Shown here: piece after piece, positions 1 to 8,626 of the stretch
How the letters are laid out: every line of letters begins with the position of its first letter
How positions within the stretch are numbered: the first letter of the stretch is position 1
NCBI GenBank assembly: GCA_003045895.1
Contig: PZPC01000037.1
Coordinates: forward strand, 1-50,939
Reading direction: 5' to 3'
Length of the DNA: 50,939 bases
From: Bacteroidota bacterium
GTDB lineage: Bacteria; Bacteroidota; Bacteroidia; Chitinophagales; Saprospiraceae
Made by a program: the position numbers and the translations under genes
The notes under the pieces: model-generated
What the model saw: the letters and a program-made list of their open reading frames with translations, nothing else
Databases searched by the model: none
Told to the model about the DNA's origin: nothing

Positions 1-209
1 GCTTTGAAGCTGATCTTACGCATGAGATTCAATTCACGCTCTTGAACTTTCTCGGGCAAGCGGTCAGGAGTGAACAATTCACGGGGCTCAGCGGATTGAA
101 TACCCATCAGCTGGATCTTGGAAATCTTGCGCCCGGCCCCTACCTGATGCACCTGAAAACAGGGCAGGAAGTACAATCCAAAACGGTTGTGGTCATGCCC
201 AAGAGATAA
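1..209 (+). CDS. C-terminal end of a T9SS-secreted protein (partial)
   Basis: Only the last 68 or so codons are in the window (reading frame begins at base 3, stop TAA at 207-209). The translation carries the pattern of a type A T9SS sorting domain: FTLLNFLGQAV, then LDLGNLAPGPYLMHL, then a short basic tail ending MPKR. Such domains guide outer-membrane export through the type IX system and are then cleaved off. The catalytic or adhesive part of the protein lies upstream of the window, so its role is unknown. The following gene is convergent, with only 14 bases between the stops. Confidence 0.8.
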   Translation, partial: FEADLTHEIQFTLLNFLGQAVRSEQFTGLSGLNTHQLDLGNLAPGPYLMHLKTGQEVQSKTVVVMPKR

Positions 210-223
210 CCGGGGTAAGTTGT

Positions 224-964
224 CTAATCGTTGCGCGGGGTCCCGTTGATTTGCTGGTTGAATTCGGCGCTCAGCACGTAGGGATCCCGCCGCACCCATT
301 CCAACATCTCGTTGGGCCCGATGCGATCGGCATTGAAGCGAAACAGCCAGTAGGGGCTGTTGGGCGACAGCCGCTTGACGATCTGCAGGTCCTGCTTGGC
401 AAACTGTATGATCCAGACGTTGGGATCGGCTTCGGCCGATAGGTTGACGATGAGCTCATTGGCAATAATATTGGGTGGCATGCCGTAGTTTTCGCCAGCA
501 GCCTGTTGCTCCCAGCCGCCGCTGTCGGCAATGGCGGTCAGCATCTTTTCGAGTTCCTCAATTTTGGCCGGACGCCCGTCTTTGCCTTTGATCGACTTGC
601 TTTTATCCCCTTCGTAGTAAGTGATGGTGACGGTAGCCACGTCGGGGATTTGGGCTTTGTAGGCATTTTGGTAGCTCCACAAATTGGCGCTTTGAAAAGT
701 CTTGATCAATTCCCGGTACGTATTGGTTGCCAGCAGCTTGGTGTGTAGCCCCTGGCGGGTCGTGAAGCGTTGTCCTTCGTAGGTGGCTACTCCGCCTTCG
801 TAGATGGTCAGGGTATAAACGGGGCAACTGCCAAAACAGGGGCCTTTCTCCATTTGGATGCGGGGTGTCAGTTTGTCGAGATCCTTGTTCGTGAGCGGTC
901 GACAGGTACTGGCCATAAAAATACCAGCTCCAAGTACCAGGATCAACAGGTGTAATACGCGCAT
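224..964 (-). CDS. DUF6438-type lipoprotein
   Basis: Start chosen at the ATG at 962-964 (246 aa) because it leads straight into a lipoprotein signal: MRVLHLLILVLGAGIFMAST then Cys21. A longer reading to 988 would put eight polar residues before it. Residues about 35-150 contain the segment EKGPCFGSCPVYTLTIYEGG, which I recognise as the hallmark of DUF6438, a small domain of unknown function common in Bacteroidota lipoproteins. The C-terminal 90 residues (VWIIQFAKQDLQIVKRL) look like a separate alpha/beta module. Probably anchored to the outer or inner membrane facing the periplasm. No function is assigned. Confidence 0.75.
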   Translation of the reverse strand: MRVLHLLILVLGAGIFMASTCRPLTNKDLDKLTPRIQMEKGPCFGSCPVYTLTIYEGGVATYEGQRFTTRQGLHTKLLATNTYRELIKTFQSANLWSYQNAYKAQIPDVATVTITYYEGDKSKSIKGKDGRPAKIEELEKMLTAIADSGGWEQQAAGENYGMPPNIIANELIVNLSAEADPNVWIIQFAKQDLQIVKRLSPNSPYWLFRFNADRIGPNEMLEWVRRDPYVLSAEFNQQINGTPRND

Positions 965-1096
965 GTGAGGCAGATTTGTTGGTTGCAATGATAACTATTT
1001 TTTCGTCACTTAGATTTCTTTCTATAGGGCTTTCTCATAAAAACCGTTTTAGCAATTTTCACCTTTTTTTACCCCAACCCTAAAGGGAGAAAAGGC

Positions 1097-1146
1097 AAAA
1101 ATCGCTAAAACTCCCTTCAAGGTCGGGGCAAATTTTAGTGATTTTT
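1097..1146. terminator. Hairpin downstream of the M43 protease gene
   Basis: AAAAATCGCTAAAA (1097-1110) pairs with TTTTAGTGATTTTT (1133-1146), 14 positions with one G-T pair, and the AT-rich arms give T-runs on both strands. It sits between the M43 protease gene, transcribed leftwards, and the DUF6438 gene, so it probably ends the protease transcript. The rest of 965-1236 holds no gene. Confidence 0.45.
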
Positions 1147-1236
1147 GTCTTTTCGAACTGATTTGTATTTTTATAAGCAAGCCCTTTGTCTTTCTAATAC
1201 GCGCAAGGTGGTTGCGGGTACAAAAGGAGGGGCATT

Positions 1237-2529
1237 TTACCAGGTGACAAAAAGTTTGCGGACTGTTTTTTGTTTTTCCTTTTCGCCCACCAGCAGGTAT
1301 ACCCCCGCTGGCAAAGGGGGCAAGGTGATGGTTTGCCCCCCCGGCAAGTTCGTCACGAAGCGGTGAACCTGCTGCCCCTGGAGGGTAAACAACTGCCAGT
1401 GGATGTCGGCCGTAGCAGGCACGACGTACAAGGTTTCGCCCACCACCCAGGCGGCGCTTAGCAGGTCGGATGCGGGGGCTCCTGCTGCTTGCACGCCGAC
1501 GATGCATTCGGCCCTACAAGTGGGGTTCAACAAACCGGGCCGGTACTGCAACAAGCTTTCCCAGACCCGCGTTTTTTGCCCTTCCGTAAACATAATGGCA
1601 CAGGGATCCTGCGCAAAGCCCATGAAATTCTGGTAGTTGTCGGGGGCTGGCGGACAGCTGGCCACCGACCCTGCGGGGCATTCGTTGGCGTAGGTGCGAA
1701 TCTGTTTTTCCGTATCGGCCACCAGGTCATCGTAGGCCGGATCGGGGCAGCAGACACTGGGCGCGCAGTTGACGGGTGGCGTGACCGGCCCCCAGGGGTG
1801 CAACAGGTTGAGGTAATGACCCACCTCGTGCGTGGTGGTTCGCCCCAGGTGGTACGGTTCCGTGACGGTTCCGGTGCGGCCAAATCTATTGGACTGGATG
1901 TACACCCCGTCTTCTGCCCGGGGCACCTCGCTGCCGGTCTGGGTAGGAAAAATGCCGATACCCGCTACTCCGCTGAGGCCCAGGTCGGCCACCCAAATAT
2001 TCAGGTAGCAGGTGGTACACCAGGCCGAGCTACCGCCCAAACCGTCGTAGCACAAGCGCCGACGCCCGCTGTCAAAAGCGCTCCCGATGCCCGCCCGCGG
2101 CGCTTCCGCGTAGACAATGCCCGTGGTGGGATTACCTTGCGGATCGGTGGTAGCCAGGGCAAAATTGAGCTCCAGGTCGGCTATTCTGTTTTGATAAAAA
2201 GGAATAACGCCCGTCAAATCCGCATTCAAAGCCCGAAAGTCTTCGTTCAACACGGCTATCTGGGAACGCACTTGTGCTTCACTCAGCCGTTCGGCTTCGG
2301 TAAACCACACCACGTGTACCACCACGGGAATGGTGATCGCCGTTTTGGGTCGTACCCATGGTGATGCCGCCACTTCCGGTGAAGCCGGCGCCGGGCTGTG
2401 GCACCAGTCCTGGGCCGTGAGCGGTACACTTCCCAGGAAACCAACGAGGAGGATTGCACCACGACACAAGAGCCACCTTCGCGCCGGGCTGGCTGTTTTT
2501 TTGCTGGGAGGGGTGGGGTGGAATTTCAT
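1237..2529 (-). CDS. Secreted M43 (pappalysin/cytophagalysin) zinc metalloprotease with T9SS sorting domain
   Basis: 430 aa. An N-terminal signal segment (residues about 18-40) precedes the peptidase domain. The zinc motif HEVGHYLNLLH spans residues 234-244, with H234, H238 and H244 as metal ligands and E235 as general base. A Met-turn candidate lies in QNFMGFAQDPCAIMF. This is the metzincin arrangement of peptidase family M43, which includes pappalysins and the bacterial cytophagalysins. Several Cys residues suggest disulfides. The last 75 residues (IHWQLFTLQGQQVHRF, LPAGVYLLVGEKE, RKLFVTW) form a type A T9SS sorting domain, so the enzyme is exported and released or surface-attached. Its upstream region contains one end of an inverted-repeat element. 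Confidence 0.88.
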   Translation of the reverse strand: MKFHPTPPSKKTASPARRWLLCRGAILLVGFLGSVPLTAQDWCHSPAPASPEVAASPWVRPKTAITIPVVVHVVWFTEAERLSEAQVRSQIAVLNEDFRALNADLTGVIPFYQNRIADLELNFALATTDPQGNPTTGIVYAEAPRAGIGSAFDSGRRRLCYDGLGGSSAWCTTCYLNIWVADLGLSGVAGIGIFPTQTGSEVPRAEDGVYIQSNRFGRTGTVTEPYHLGRTTTHEVGHYLNLLHPWGPVTPPVNCAPSVCCPDPAYDDLVADTEKQIRTYANECPAGSVASCPPAPDNYQNFMGFAQDPCAIMFTEGQKTRVWESLLQYRPGLLNPTCRAECIVGVQAAGAPASDLLSAAWVVGETLYVVPATADIHWQLFTLQGQQVHRFVTNLPGGQTITLPPLPAGVYLLVGEKEKQKTVRKLFVTW

Positions 2530-2558
2530 GGGGATGGTTTTGGGATGGTTCTGGATGT

Positions 2559-3089
2559 TTATTGTCCAAATACTTAAACGTAAAGATGCGTTTTTACGTT
2601 TTTACGGTGCTGCTTTTTTCGATTTTGACTACTTCTCTGCTGCTGATTTTGATTGCGGCCTACCCGCAACCCATGCTGAAGTTTATTTTACGCCAAATAG
2701 TGCGAAGTGCCGTAGGTACTTAATATCGGTAGAAAATGGCCAAATGTGTGCTTCCCGTGCCGTAGGTACGGCATCTAAATCAATAACACGCAGCATATTC
2801 CGTACCTACGGCACGGCTAATCAGTCGGTGAAACAATTTTCTACCGATATCGCGTACCTAAAGGCACGCTTCCCTGATGATAACACACCGTTAAGCCGGG
2901 CATACCACTTAGACGCGCGTGATCGTTTGATTGCTGGGGCTGTATTCATTTGAGTGCTCGCAGCAGCGGGTAGCAGCGGGGGCTTCGTCAGATTTACCAA
3001 AACTGGAAGTTTTAGCAAATCCTGGAAAACGAATATGCCTGAAGTTGGCCTCGCCCCTTATTTTACATATTTAAGTATTTGGACAATAA
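2559..3089. repeat. MITE-like element with perfect 20-bp terminal inverted repeats
   Basis: TTATTGTCCAAATACTTAAA at 2559-2578 is the exact reverse complement of TTTAAGTATTTGGACAATAA at 3070-3089. The 531-bp interval has no open reading frame of note and encloses a long nested palindrome. The right end plus 20 further bases (3072-3109) is repeated exactly at 48581-48618. I infer a non-autonomous mobile element or a relic of one. No target duplication is obvious. Confidence 0.5.
2707..2867. repeat. Nested long palindrome (double hairpin)
   Basis: The outer arms are 2707-2737 and 2836-2867, sharing ATATCGGTAGAAAAT and its complement plus GTGCC...AGGTAC. The inner arms are CGTGCCGTAGGTACGG (2756-2771) and CCGTACCTACGGCACG (2800-2815), a perfect 16-bp match. 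The outer arms also contain the inner motif GTGCCGTAGGTAC, so the unit is a palindrome of palindromes. It resembles the REP-type sequences moved by IS200-like transposases, but that link is inference. Confidence 0.6.
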
Positions 3090-3447
3090 TAAATTTACAT
3101 TTTTCGACTTTTACACGGTCTCCTATTTCCGACCTTCCACTGCCGACCTCCGATTTTGCCCGCCTTTCCTCCTCCCCCCACAAGGGGTACCTCCTCCAAA
3201 GGAGGATTTTTGACCGTCATTAATTGTAGGGAATTGTTACCCGCCAGCACTGCCGGAACATCGATCTGCCCAATGCCGGAGCAAGGTCAAAAGTCCCCCT
3301 TTGGAGAGCTTGTCCCGCTTTCGAAGCTGGAGGGGCAGGGGGAGGACTTTTGACCGTCTTTATTCAGACTTCCCGTTTACACCTTTACACCTTTACACGG
3401 TCTAACACTTCCCACCTCCGACTTCCCACTTCCGACTTTGAGTCACC

Positions 3448-4008
3448 TCATTCCCCTTCTCCAATAAACTGCCCATAATCCGCAATCTTTTTAGCCAACC
3501 GGTCAGCCAGATAGGCATTTCCCGACTGGAGGGTCTCGTGGATCAGCCGGGCTTCTTCGCGGTAAGCCACTTTCTTCTCATCCGTCCAATAGAAGGGCGG
3601 GGCGTAGAGATTGCAAATCCGGTCGGCCATTTTTACGGCCCAAACCTCGGGCGGTTGTGCTTTGATGCGCTCCAGGCTATCCGACATCTTGAAGGCTTTA
3701 TTCTCGAGCTCATCGTTTTTGGTGAGCGCCAGGACACCGTCCGCCACCCGCTGCCCAAACTGTTCCACCACCTTGGGGTAAGACAGTTCCGTGTCTTCAA
3801 TGGTATCGTGGAGGATCGCACATTTGATGGCCAGATCAGCGTCCATTCCTGGTTCTTTACCAACGGCTGCCAATATTTCAAACACCACACTACCAATATG
3901 ATTGAGGTATTCGATTTCCTCCCCCTCCTTCTGACCGCCGTATTTCTGGCCGTCGTGAAGTCTGGTTGCCTTTTGCCAAACGGCTTGTAATTCGTCTATT
4001 GACCACAT
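3448..4008 (-). CDS. Small HD-domain hydrolase related to the SpoT/MESH1 (p)ppGpp hydrolases
   Basis: 186 aa, about the size of stand-alone alarmone hydrolases (MESH1, SAH) rather than of full RelA/SpoT proteins. Metal and catalytic residues visible: H37 in NHIGSVV, H67-D68 and E71-D72 in LHDTIEDTE, and D129 in KMADRICNL. The HD-TIED pattern is that of the pyrophosphohydrolase half of RSH enzymes. No synthetase, TGS or ACT domain is present. Likely cytosolic, removing the 3'-pyrophosphate of ppGpp or a related nucleotide such as NADPH, as known for MESH1-type enzymes. It lies alone between repeat-rich spacers. Confidence 0.8.
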   Translation of the reverse strand: MWSIDELQAVWQKATRLHDGQKYGGQKEGEEIEYLNHIGSVVFEILAAVGKEPGMDADLAIKCAILHDTIEDTELSYPKVVEQFGQRVADGVLALTKNDELENKAFKMSDSLERIKAQPPEVWAVKMADRICNLYAPPFYWTDEKKVAYREEARLIHETLQSGNAYLADRLAKKIADYGQFIGEGE

Positions 4009-4752
4009 CGCTTTTTATTGTTTTTTGTTTTTGTTTCTGTTTTTATTTTTTCGTCTGCTTGCTGCGCAAGCGGTCTCCTGAAGAAGAAACCCCGCCCGCT
4101 CAGGTGCGCGCGATCCTTTGACCGCTGGAATTGTATTAAACTTTCACTAGCAGCCCCTTCCGACCTCCGATTTCCGACTTCCGACTTTGGCCGCCTTTCC
4201 TCCTCCGGCACGCCCGGGCGTGCCACCTCCTCCAAAGGAAGACTTAGACCATCAAAATTCCGACTTCCCATTTACACGTTTCCACGCTTCCACGTCTTCA
4301 GCGTTGCCTGCCACGTCTTCAGGGTTGCCTGCCACGTCTTCAGCGTGGGCCTGCCACTTCCCACCTCCGATTTCCCACCTCCGACTTTGGCCACTTCCGA
4401 TTTCCCACCTCCGATTTCGAGCCGCTTCCGATTTCCCACCTCCGACTTTGAGTTGGTTCTCACACCTGCCACGTCTTTAGCGTGGGCGACGCAGCGCAGC
4501 AACCTGCCACGTCTTCAGCGTTGGCGGCTCGCGACGAATGGTGGAAAACGAATACGCCTGACGTTGGTCTCGCCCCTCTTTTCCACTTTTACACTTTTAC
4601 ACCTTTACACGCGCCTGCCACGTCTTCAGCGTTGCCTGCCACGTCTTCAGCGTGGGCCACTTCCCACCTCCGACTTCCCACCTCCGATTTCGAGCCGCTT
4701 CCGACTTCCCACCTCCGACTTTGGCCGCTTTTACACCTTTCCACCTCTCCAC
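4009..4752. repeat. Spacer of tandem and dispersed short repeats
   Basis: This stretch is a patchwork without a gene. A 20-22-base unit beginning CCACGTCTTCAGCGT recurs at about 4289, 4310, 4331, 4468, 4507, 4618 and 4639, sometimes back to back. Between these lie runs of pyrimidine-rich words (CCACCTCCGACTTCC, CGATTTCCCACC), runs like TTTACACCTTTACAC, a copy of the block also present at 3026-3064, and a perfect 18-base palindrome GGCACGCCCGGGCGTGCC at 4207-4224. The same vocabulary appears inverted at 34680-34757. Confidence 0.7.
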
Positions 4753-6096
4753 TCATTCCTCCTCCTCGCGGCGCAGCTCAGCGGGCAATTGTTTGGAGTT
4801 TTTAGCCCCCAGGCGGCGCAACTTCTCGGCCCGGCCAATGAGGGTCTGGTTATAACGTTTGCCGTCGGAGAGTTTGTACATGGCATCGTCGAAGGCCGTG
4901 TGTACGCTGTCCAGGCGTTGGCCGACGAGGCGGAGGTCTTCCACAAAATTCACGAATTTATCGTAAAGCTGGCCACTTTGGCGGGCGATCTCCTGGACGT
5001 TGCGCTGTTGCTTTTCCTGTTTCCAGATGAAAGAAACGGTGCGCATGGTAGCCAACAGGGTGGAATTGGTGACCAGCACAATATTCAGGTCCAGGGCATC
5101 GACAAAGAGGCGCTGATCCTGGTTGATGGCCAGGGAAAAAGCGGGCTCGATGGGTACAAAAAGCAGCAGGTAATCCGGCGAATTGATCTGGTACAGCTGC
5201 TCGTATTTCTTCTGGCTCAGCTCTTTGATGTGGTTGCGCACGCTGACCAGGTGTGCCTTGAGGTGCAGTTGGCGATCTTTGTCCGTTTCGGCGCTGCAAT
5301 ACCGCTCGTAGGCGGTGAGCGACACCTTGCAGTCGATGACCAGGTGTTTGTTTTCCGGGAGGTTGATGATGCAGTCGGGGCGCTTGGTTTGCCCTTCCTG
5401 GTCGCGGAAAGAAGTCTGGGTCTGAAAATGAACATCCTTGAGCAGCCCGGCCCTTTCCAGCAGCATTTCCAGTTGCATTTCTCCCCAGTCGCCCTGGGTT
5501 TTGTTATCGCCCTTAAGGGCGGCGGTAAGGTTGCCAGCGTCGTTGCTCAACTGCTGGTTCAATTCGCGGAGCTGTTCGATTTCCTTTTTCAGGCTGACGC
5601 GGTCCTTGGTTTCTTCCAGGTAACGGCGCTCAATATTGTCTTCAAAGCTTTTAATCTTCTCTTTGAGCGGGGCCAGCAGATCGTGCAGCTGGTTCTGGTT
5701 CTGCTGGGTAAATTTCTGGCTCTTTTCGTCGAGCAATTTATTGGCCATGTTTTCAAAAGCCAGCCGGTTGGTGCGCTGCAGCTCGTCTACTTCGGTCAGT
5801 TGACGGGTGAGTTGTTGCTGCAGGTATTCCAGGCGGGTTTTCTCCGTGGCCAGGGCCGAGGAAAGTTCCCTTTCGGTTTCCGTCTTCTCGTGCAGGTTGG
5901 CCTGGAGGACGTCTGCCTGTTCGCGCAGGGAATCGAAAACGGCTTTGGGCACGTAGGTCGTCGCCAGTTCTTCCTGGGGCAGAAAGCGGGTACCCATCTT
6001 GAGGCGCAGCCACCAGTAACCCAGCACAAAGCCCAGGACCAACCCCAGCACCAGGAAAAGCAACATATAAAGCAAGGTATCCGCTGAATCCCCCAT
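4753..6096 (-). CDS. rmuC: RmuC-family DNA recombination-limiting protein
   Basis: 447 aa from the ATG at 6094-6096; a TTG start 12 bases upstream is less likely. An N-terminal membrane segment (TLLYMLLFLVLGLVLGFVLGYWWL) is followed by a long coiled coil (residues about 45-200) and then the RmuC core, with the landmarks GDWGEMQLE, RPDCIINLPENKHLVIDCKVSL, SPDYLLLFVPIEPAF and FVEDLRLVGQRLDSVHTAFDDAMYKL split across residues about 200-430. RmuC is a membrane-tethered nuclease-like protein of the PD-(D/E)XK type that restrains recombination at inverted repeats. The surrounding spacers are unusually rich in such repeats, which is a coincidence worth noting and no more. Confidence 0.92.
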   Translation of the reverse strand: MGDSADTLLYMLLFLVLGLVLGFVLGYWWLRLKMGTRFLPQEELATTYVPKAVFDSLREQADVLQANLHEKTETERELSSALATEKTRLEYLQQQLTRQLTEVDELQRTNRLAFENMANKLLDEKSQKFTQQNQNQLHDLLAPLKEKIKSFEDNIERRYLEETKDRVSLKKEIEQLRELNQQLSNDAGNLTAALKGDNKTQGDWGEMQLEMLLERAGLLKDVHFQTQTSFRDQEGQTKRPDCIINLPENKHLVIDCKVSLTAYERYCSAETDKDRQLHLKAHLVSVRNHIKELSQKKYEQLYQINSPDYLLLFVPIEPAFSLAINQDQRLFVDALDLNIVLVTNSTLLATMRTVSFIWKQEKQQRNVQEIARQSGQLYDKFVNFVEDLRLVGQRLDSVHTAFDDAMYKLSDGKRYNQTLIGRAEKLRRLGAKNSKQLPAELRREEEE

Positions 6097-6194
6097 AGTA
6101 AAGTACAATTAAGCCAAGGGGCAAGTTACGAAATGTTTTTAAAGTGCTTTGATCCAACAAATATTTATCCTGCTCTATAAAAAACGCTTTTTCC

Positions 6195-6225
6195 TTGCTA
6201 AAGCGCAATAAAAGGTATTAACTTG
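6195..6225 (+). promoter_or_regulatory. Candidate Bacteroidota promoter for hypF
   Basis: TTG at 6195-6197 and TAACTTG at 6219-6225, 21 bases apart, resemble the -33 TTG and -7 TAnnTTTG elements with one base missing in the second. Transcription would begin near 6232, just ahead of the hypF ATG at 6245. Confidence 0.3.
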
Positions 6226-6244
6226 TCTACTACAATAGCGCCTT

Positions 6245-8581
6245 ATGACAGGAAACAACCCTGGCAAGTTGATCACCTGGCACCTGCACCTGAGTGGCCA
6301 GGTTCAGGGTGTTGGTTTCCGCCCTTTCGTCTACCGGCTGGCCACTGCCTACGGCCTCCAGGGGTGGGTAAACAACGGCCTGGATGGCGTGCACCTTGAG
6401 TTTTTAGCCGACGCTGCAACGGCGGAATCTTTCCGCCGAACGCTGATCGACACCGCGCCGGCCATAGCCCGCATAACCGGGCAGCATTTGACGCGGATAG
6501 CCCCCGCATGCTTTGACCATTTCCAAATTCGCCAAAGTGCCGCAGCTGGCCCTGCCAATTTGCTGCTGACCCCTGATTTTGCCTTGTGTGCGACCTGTCG
6601 GACCGAATTGTCGGTCCCTGAAAACCGGCGGCAAGGCTATCCCTTCACCACCTGCACCTGGTGTGGACCGCGCTACAGCATCGTGCGGACACTGCCCTAC
6701 GACCGGGAACATACCACGATGGCGCCCTTCCAACAGTGCCCATCGTGCCAGGCCGAATACGACGACCCACGGAACCGCCGCTATTTTTCGCAAACCAATT
6801 CTTGCCCGCAGTGTGCGGTTCAATTGCGTTTGGTAACGCCGCAGGGCCAATCCATCGGTGGCGACCCTGCCGCCTTGCTGGAGCGAGTGGTGCAAGCCTG
6901 GCGCGCCGGAAAAATTGTGGCCCTGAAAGGCATCGGTGGCTACCTGCTGACCTGCGCTGCGCAAAATGCGGTGGCGGTAGCTACCCTGCGCCAGCGAAAA
7001 CAGCGACCCACCAAACCTTTTGCGCTGATGTACCCCGACCTGGAGACGTTGCAACGCACCACGACACTCCACCAGGACGAGGTGGCGGTGCTGACGAGTC
7101 CGGTAAGCCCCATTGTACTCTTGCCTTTCCCTTACGGGGACAACGAACAGCTCGCGCGCCAGGAGATCGCCCCTCACCTACCCTACCTGGGGGTGATGCT
7201 GCCCTACACGCCGCTGTACGCCTTGTTATTGCGGTCATTCGGGCAACCCATCGTCGCCACCAGTGGCAATCCGACGAACGCACCCATCGTTTTCGAGGAC
7301 GAGCAGGCCCTGACCGACCTGCCGAAGCTGGCGGATTTTATCCTGCTGAACAACCGCGACATTGCCGTTCCGCAAGACGACAGCGTGGTGTATTTCACAC
7401 CGCAGTATCGGCAGCAAATCATCTTGCGCCGCGCGCGCGGTTGGGCCCCAGCCTACGTCAACGCCAGGCTTCACTGGCCCACCCGGCAAGTGCTGGCCAC
7501 CGGCGCAGAATTGAAGAGCACCTTCAGCCTGTTGCACCAGGGCAATACCTACATCAGTCAGTACCTCGGCGATCTGGCGGATTACGATACGGTGCGCAAC
7601 TATCAACATACCCTTCAGCATCTGTTGCGGGTGTTGCACACCCAACCAGAAGTCGTCATCAGCGACCAGCATCCTGGTTATGCGGCTACCCAGTACGCCG
7701 AAAAGCTGGCCCGGGAGTTGGGTATCCCCCACGTACAAATCCAACACCACGTCGCTCACTTCGGGGCCATCCTGGGCGAACACCAACTGGTGGCCAGCGA
7801 AGTGCCCGTCCTGGGCATCATCTGGGACGGCACCGGACTCGGCGACGACGGCCAAATCTGGGGTGGCGAATGCTTCGTGTACGCCCGGGGGCGCATCGAA
7901 CGCCGCGGACACCTGGCGTATTTCAATGCCTTGCTGGGCGACAAGATGGCGCGCGAACCCCGTTTGTCGGCCTTAGCGGTGGCGGGCAACCTGCCGGGAA
8001 GTGAGCAATTGCTGGCCGCAAAATTTACTCCCCAGGAATGGCAGTTGTACACCCGCATGCTGAACCGGCCAGCGGTGCGCCAAACGTCGAGTATGGGGCG
8101 GCTGTTTGATGCCGTAGCTGCTTTGCTGGGCCTCCTGGATCGGCAGACCTACGAGGGGGAAGCTGCTCAGCAACTGGAAATACAGGGCCGCACCTATTTT
8201 GCGCGCCAACAGGAAGGGCTGGCCACGGTCGTCCCGCCTTACCTGGAGCGCGGCTTTTCTACCGAGCAACTGCCCGTTCAGCCTATTGTCGCTGGCATCA
8301 TCGCCGACCTGCTGGCGGAGCAAACCCAGGAATTCATCGCGGCGCGTTTCCACCTGACCCTGGTACAACTGGTGCGCGCCGTGGCCGATAACCTGAAAAT
8401 AAAGCGGATAGCCTTCAGTGGCGGGGTTTTTCAAAATGGCCTGTTGGTGGATTTAATGATTCACCACCTGGCAACCGATTTTGAATTGTTTTTCCACGAA
8501 CAATTGTCGCCCAATGACGAGAATATATCTTTTGGCCAATTGGTTGGCTACCAGATCGAGTTACAGCAAAATGGAGATTAG
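6245..8581 (+). CDS. hypF: Carbamoyltransferase HypF
   Basis: 778 aa, full length. Domain order matches HypF: acylphosphatase domain (GQVQGVGFRPFVYRL, residues 18-32), two zinc fingers made of CxxC pairs (C115/C118, C137/C140, C165/C168, C187/C190), a YrdC/Sua5-like ATP-binding domain (about 200-385) and a Kae1-like carbamoyl-transfer domain with the metal-binding HHVAH near residue 500 and FSGGVFQNGLL near the end. It converts carbamoyl phosphate to carbamoyl-AMP and passes the carbamoyl group to the HypE C-terminal cysteine, the first step in making the CN ligands of NiFe hydrogenases. First gene of hypF-hypD-hypE. Confidence 0.96.
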   Translation: MTGNNPGKLITWHLHLSGQVQGVGFRPFVYRLATAYGLQGWVNNGLDGVHLEFLADAATAESFRRTLIDTAPAIARITGQHLTRIAPACFDHFQIRQSAAAGPANLLLTPDFALCATCRTELSVPENRRQGYPFTTCTWCGPRYSIVRTLPYDREHTTMAPFQQCPSCQAEYDDPRNRRYFSQTNSCPQCAVQLRLVTPQGQSIGGDPAALLERVVQAWRAGKIVALKGIGGYLLTCAAQNAVAVATLRQRKQRPTKPFALMYPDLETLQRTTTLHQDEVAVLTSPVSPIVLLPFPYGDNEQLARQEIAPHLPYLGVMLPYTPLYALLLRSFGQPIVATSGNPTNAPIVFEDEQALTDLPKLADFILLNNRDIAVPQDDSVVYFTPQYRQQIILRRARGWAPAYVNARLHWPTRQVLATGAELKSTFSLLHQGNTYISQYLGDLADYDTVRNYQHTLQHLLRVLHTQPEVVISDQHPGYAATQYAEKLARELGIPHVQIQHHVAHFGAILGEHQLVASEVPVLGIIWDGTGLGDDGQIWGGECFVYARGRIERRGHLAYFNALLGDKMAREPRLSALAVAGNLPGSEQLLAAKFTPQEWQLYTRMLNRPAVRQTSSMGRLFDAVAALLGLLDRQTYEGEAAQQLEIQGRTYFARQQEGLATVVPPYLERGFSTEQLPVQPIVAGIIADLLAEQTQEFIAARFHLTLVQLVRAVADNLKIKRIAFSGGVFQNGLLVDLMIHHLATDFELFFHEQLSPNDENISFGQLVGYQIELQQNGD

Positions 8582-8626
8582 GATTTTAAAAAAACACCAT
8601 CAACACGCGTTGGTAAATCCAGCCCT

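Larger units (their letters stand above)
2530..3447. other. Gene-free spacer built of repeats
   Basis: No credible gene in about 920 bases. It holds an inverted-repeat element (2559-3089), a nested palindrome (2707-2867), a block shared with 4542-4580 (TGGAAAACGAATAYGCCTGA and following), C-rich low-complexity sequence with units such as CGACCTCCGA, and a hairpin at 3285-3356 whose ends are GGTCAAAAGTCC and GGACTTTTGACC. The phrase TTTTGACCGTC occurs at about 3207 and 3346 and related forms recur near 50.15 and 50.45 kb. Confidence 0.7.

Noticed and set aside
4289-4660. CRISPR array
   Set aside because: The units of about 21 bases are partly back to back, the spacing is irregular, the sequences between them are low-complexity words found elsewhere, and there are no cas genes.
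4018-6087. 689-codon rightward open frame opposite rmuC
   Set aside because: It runs through the repeat spacer and then mirrors the rmuC coding strand. The opposite strand gives an unmistakable RmuC protein.
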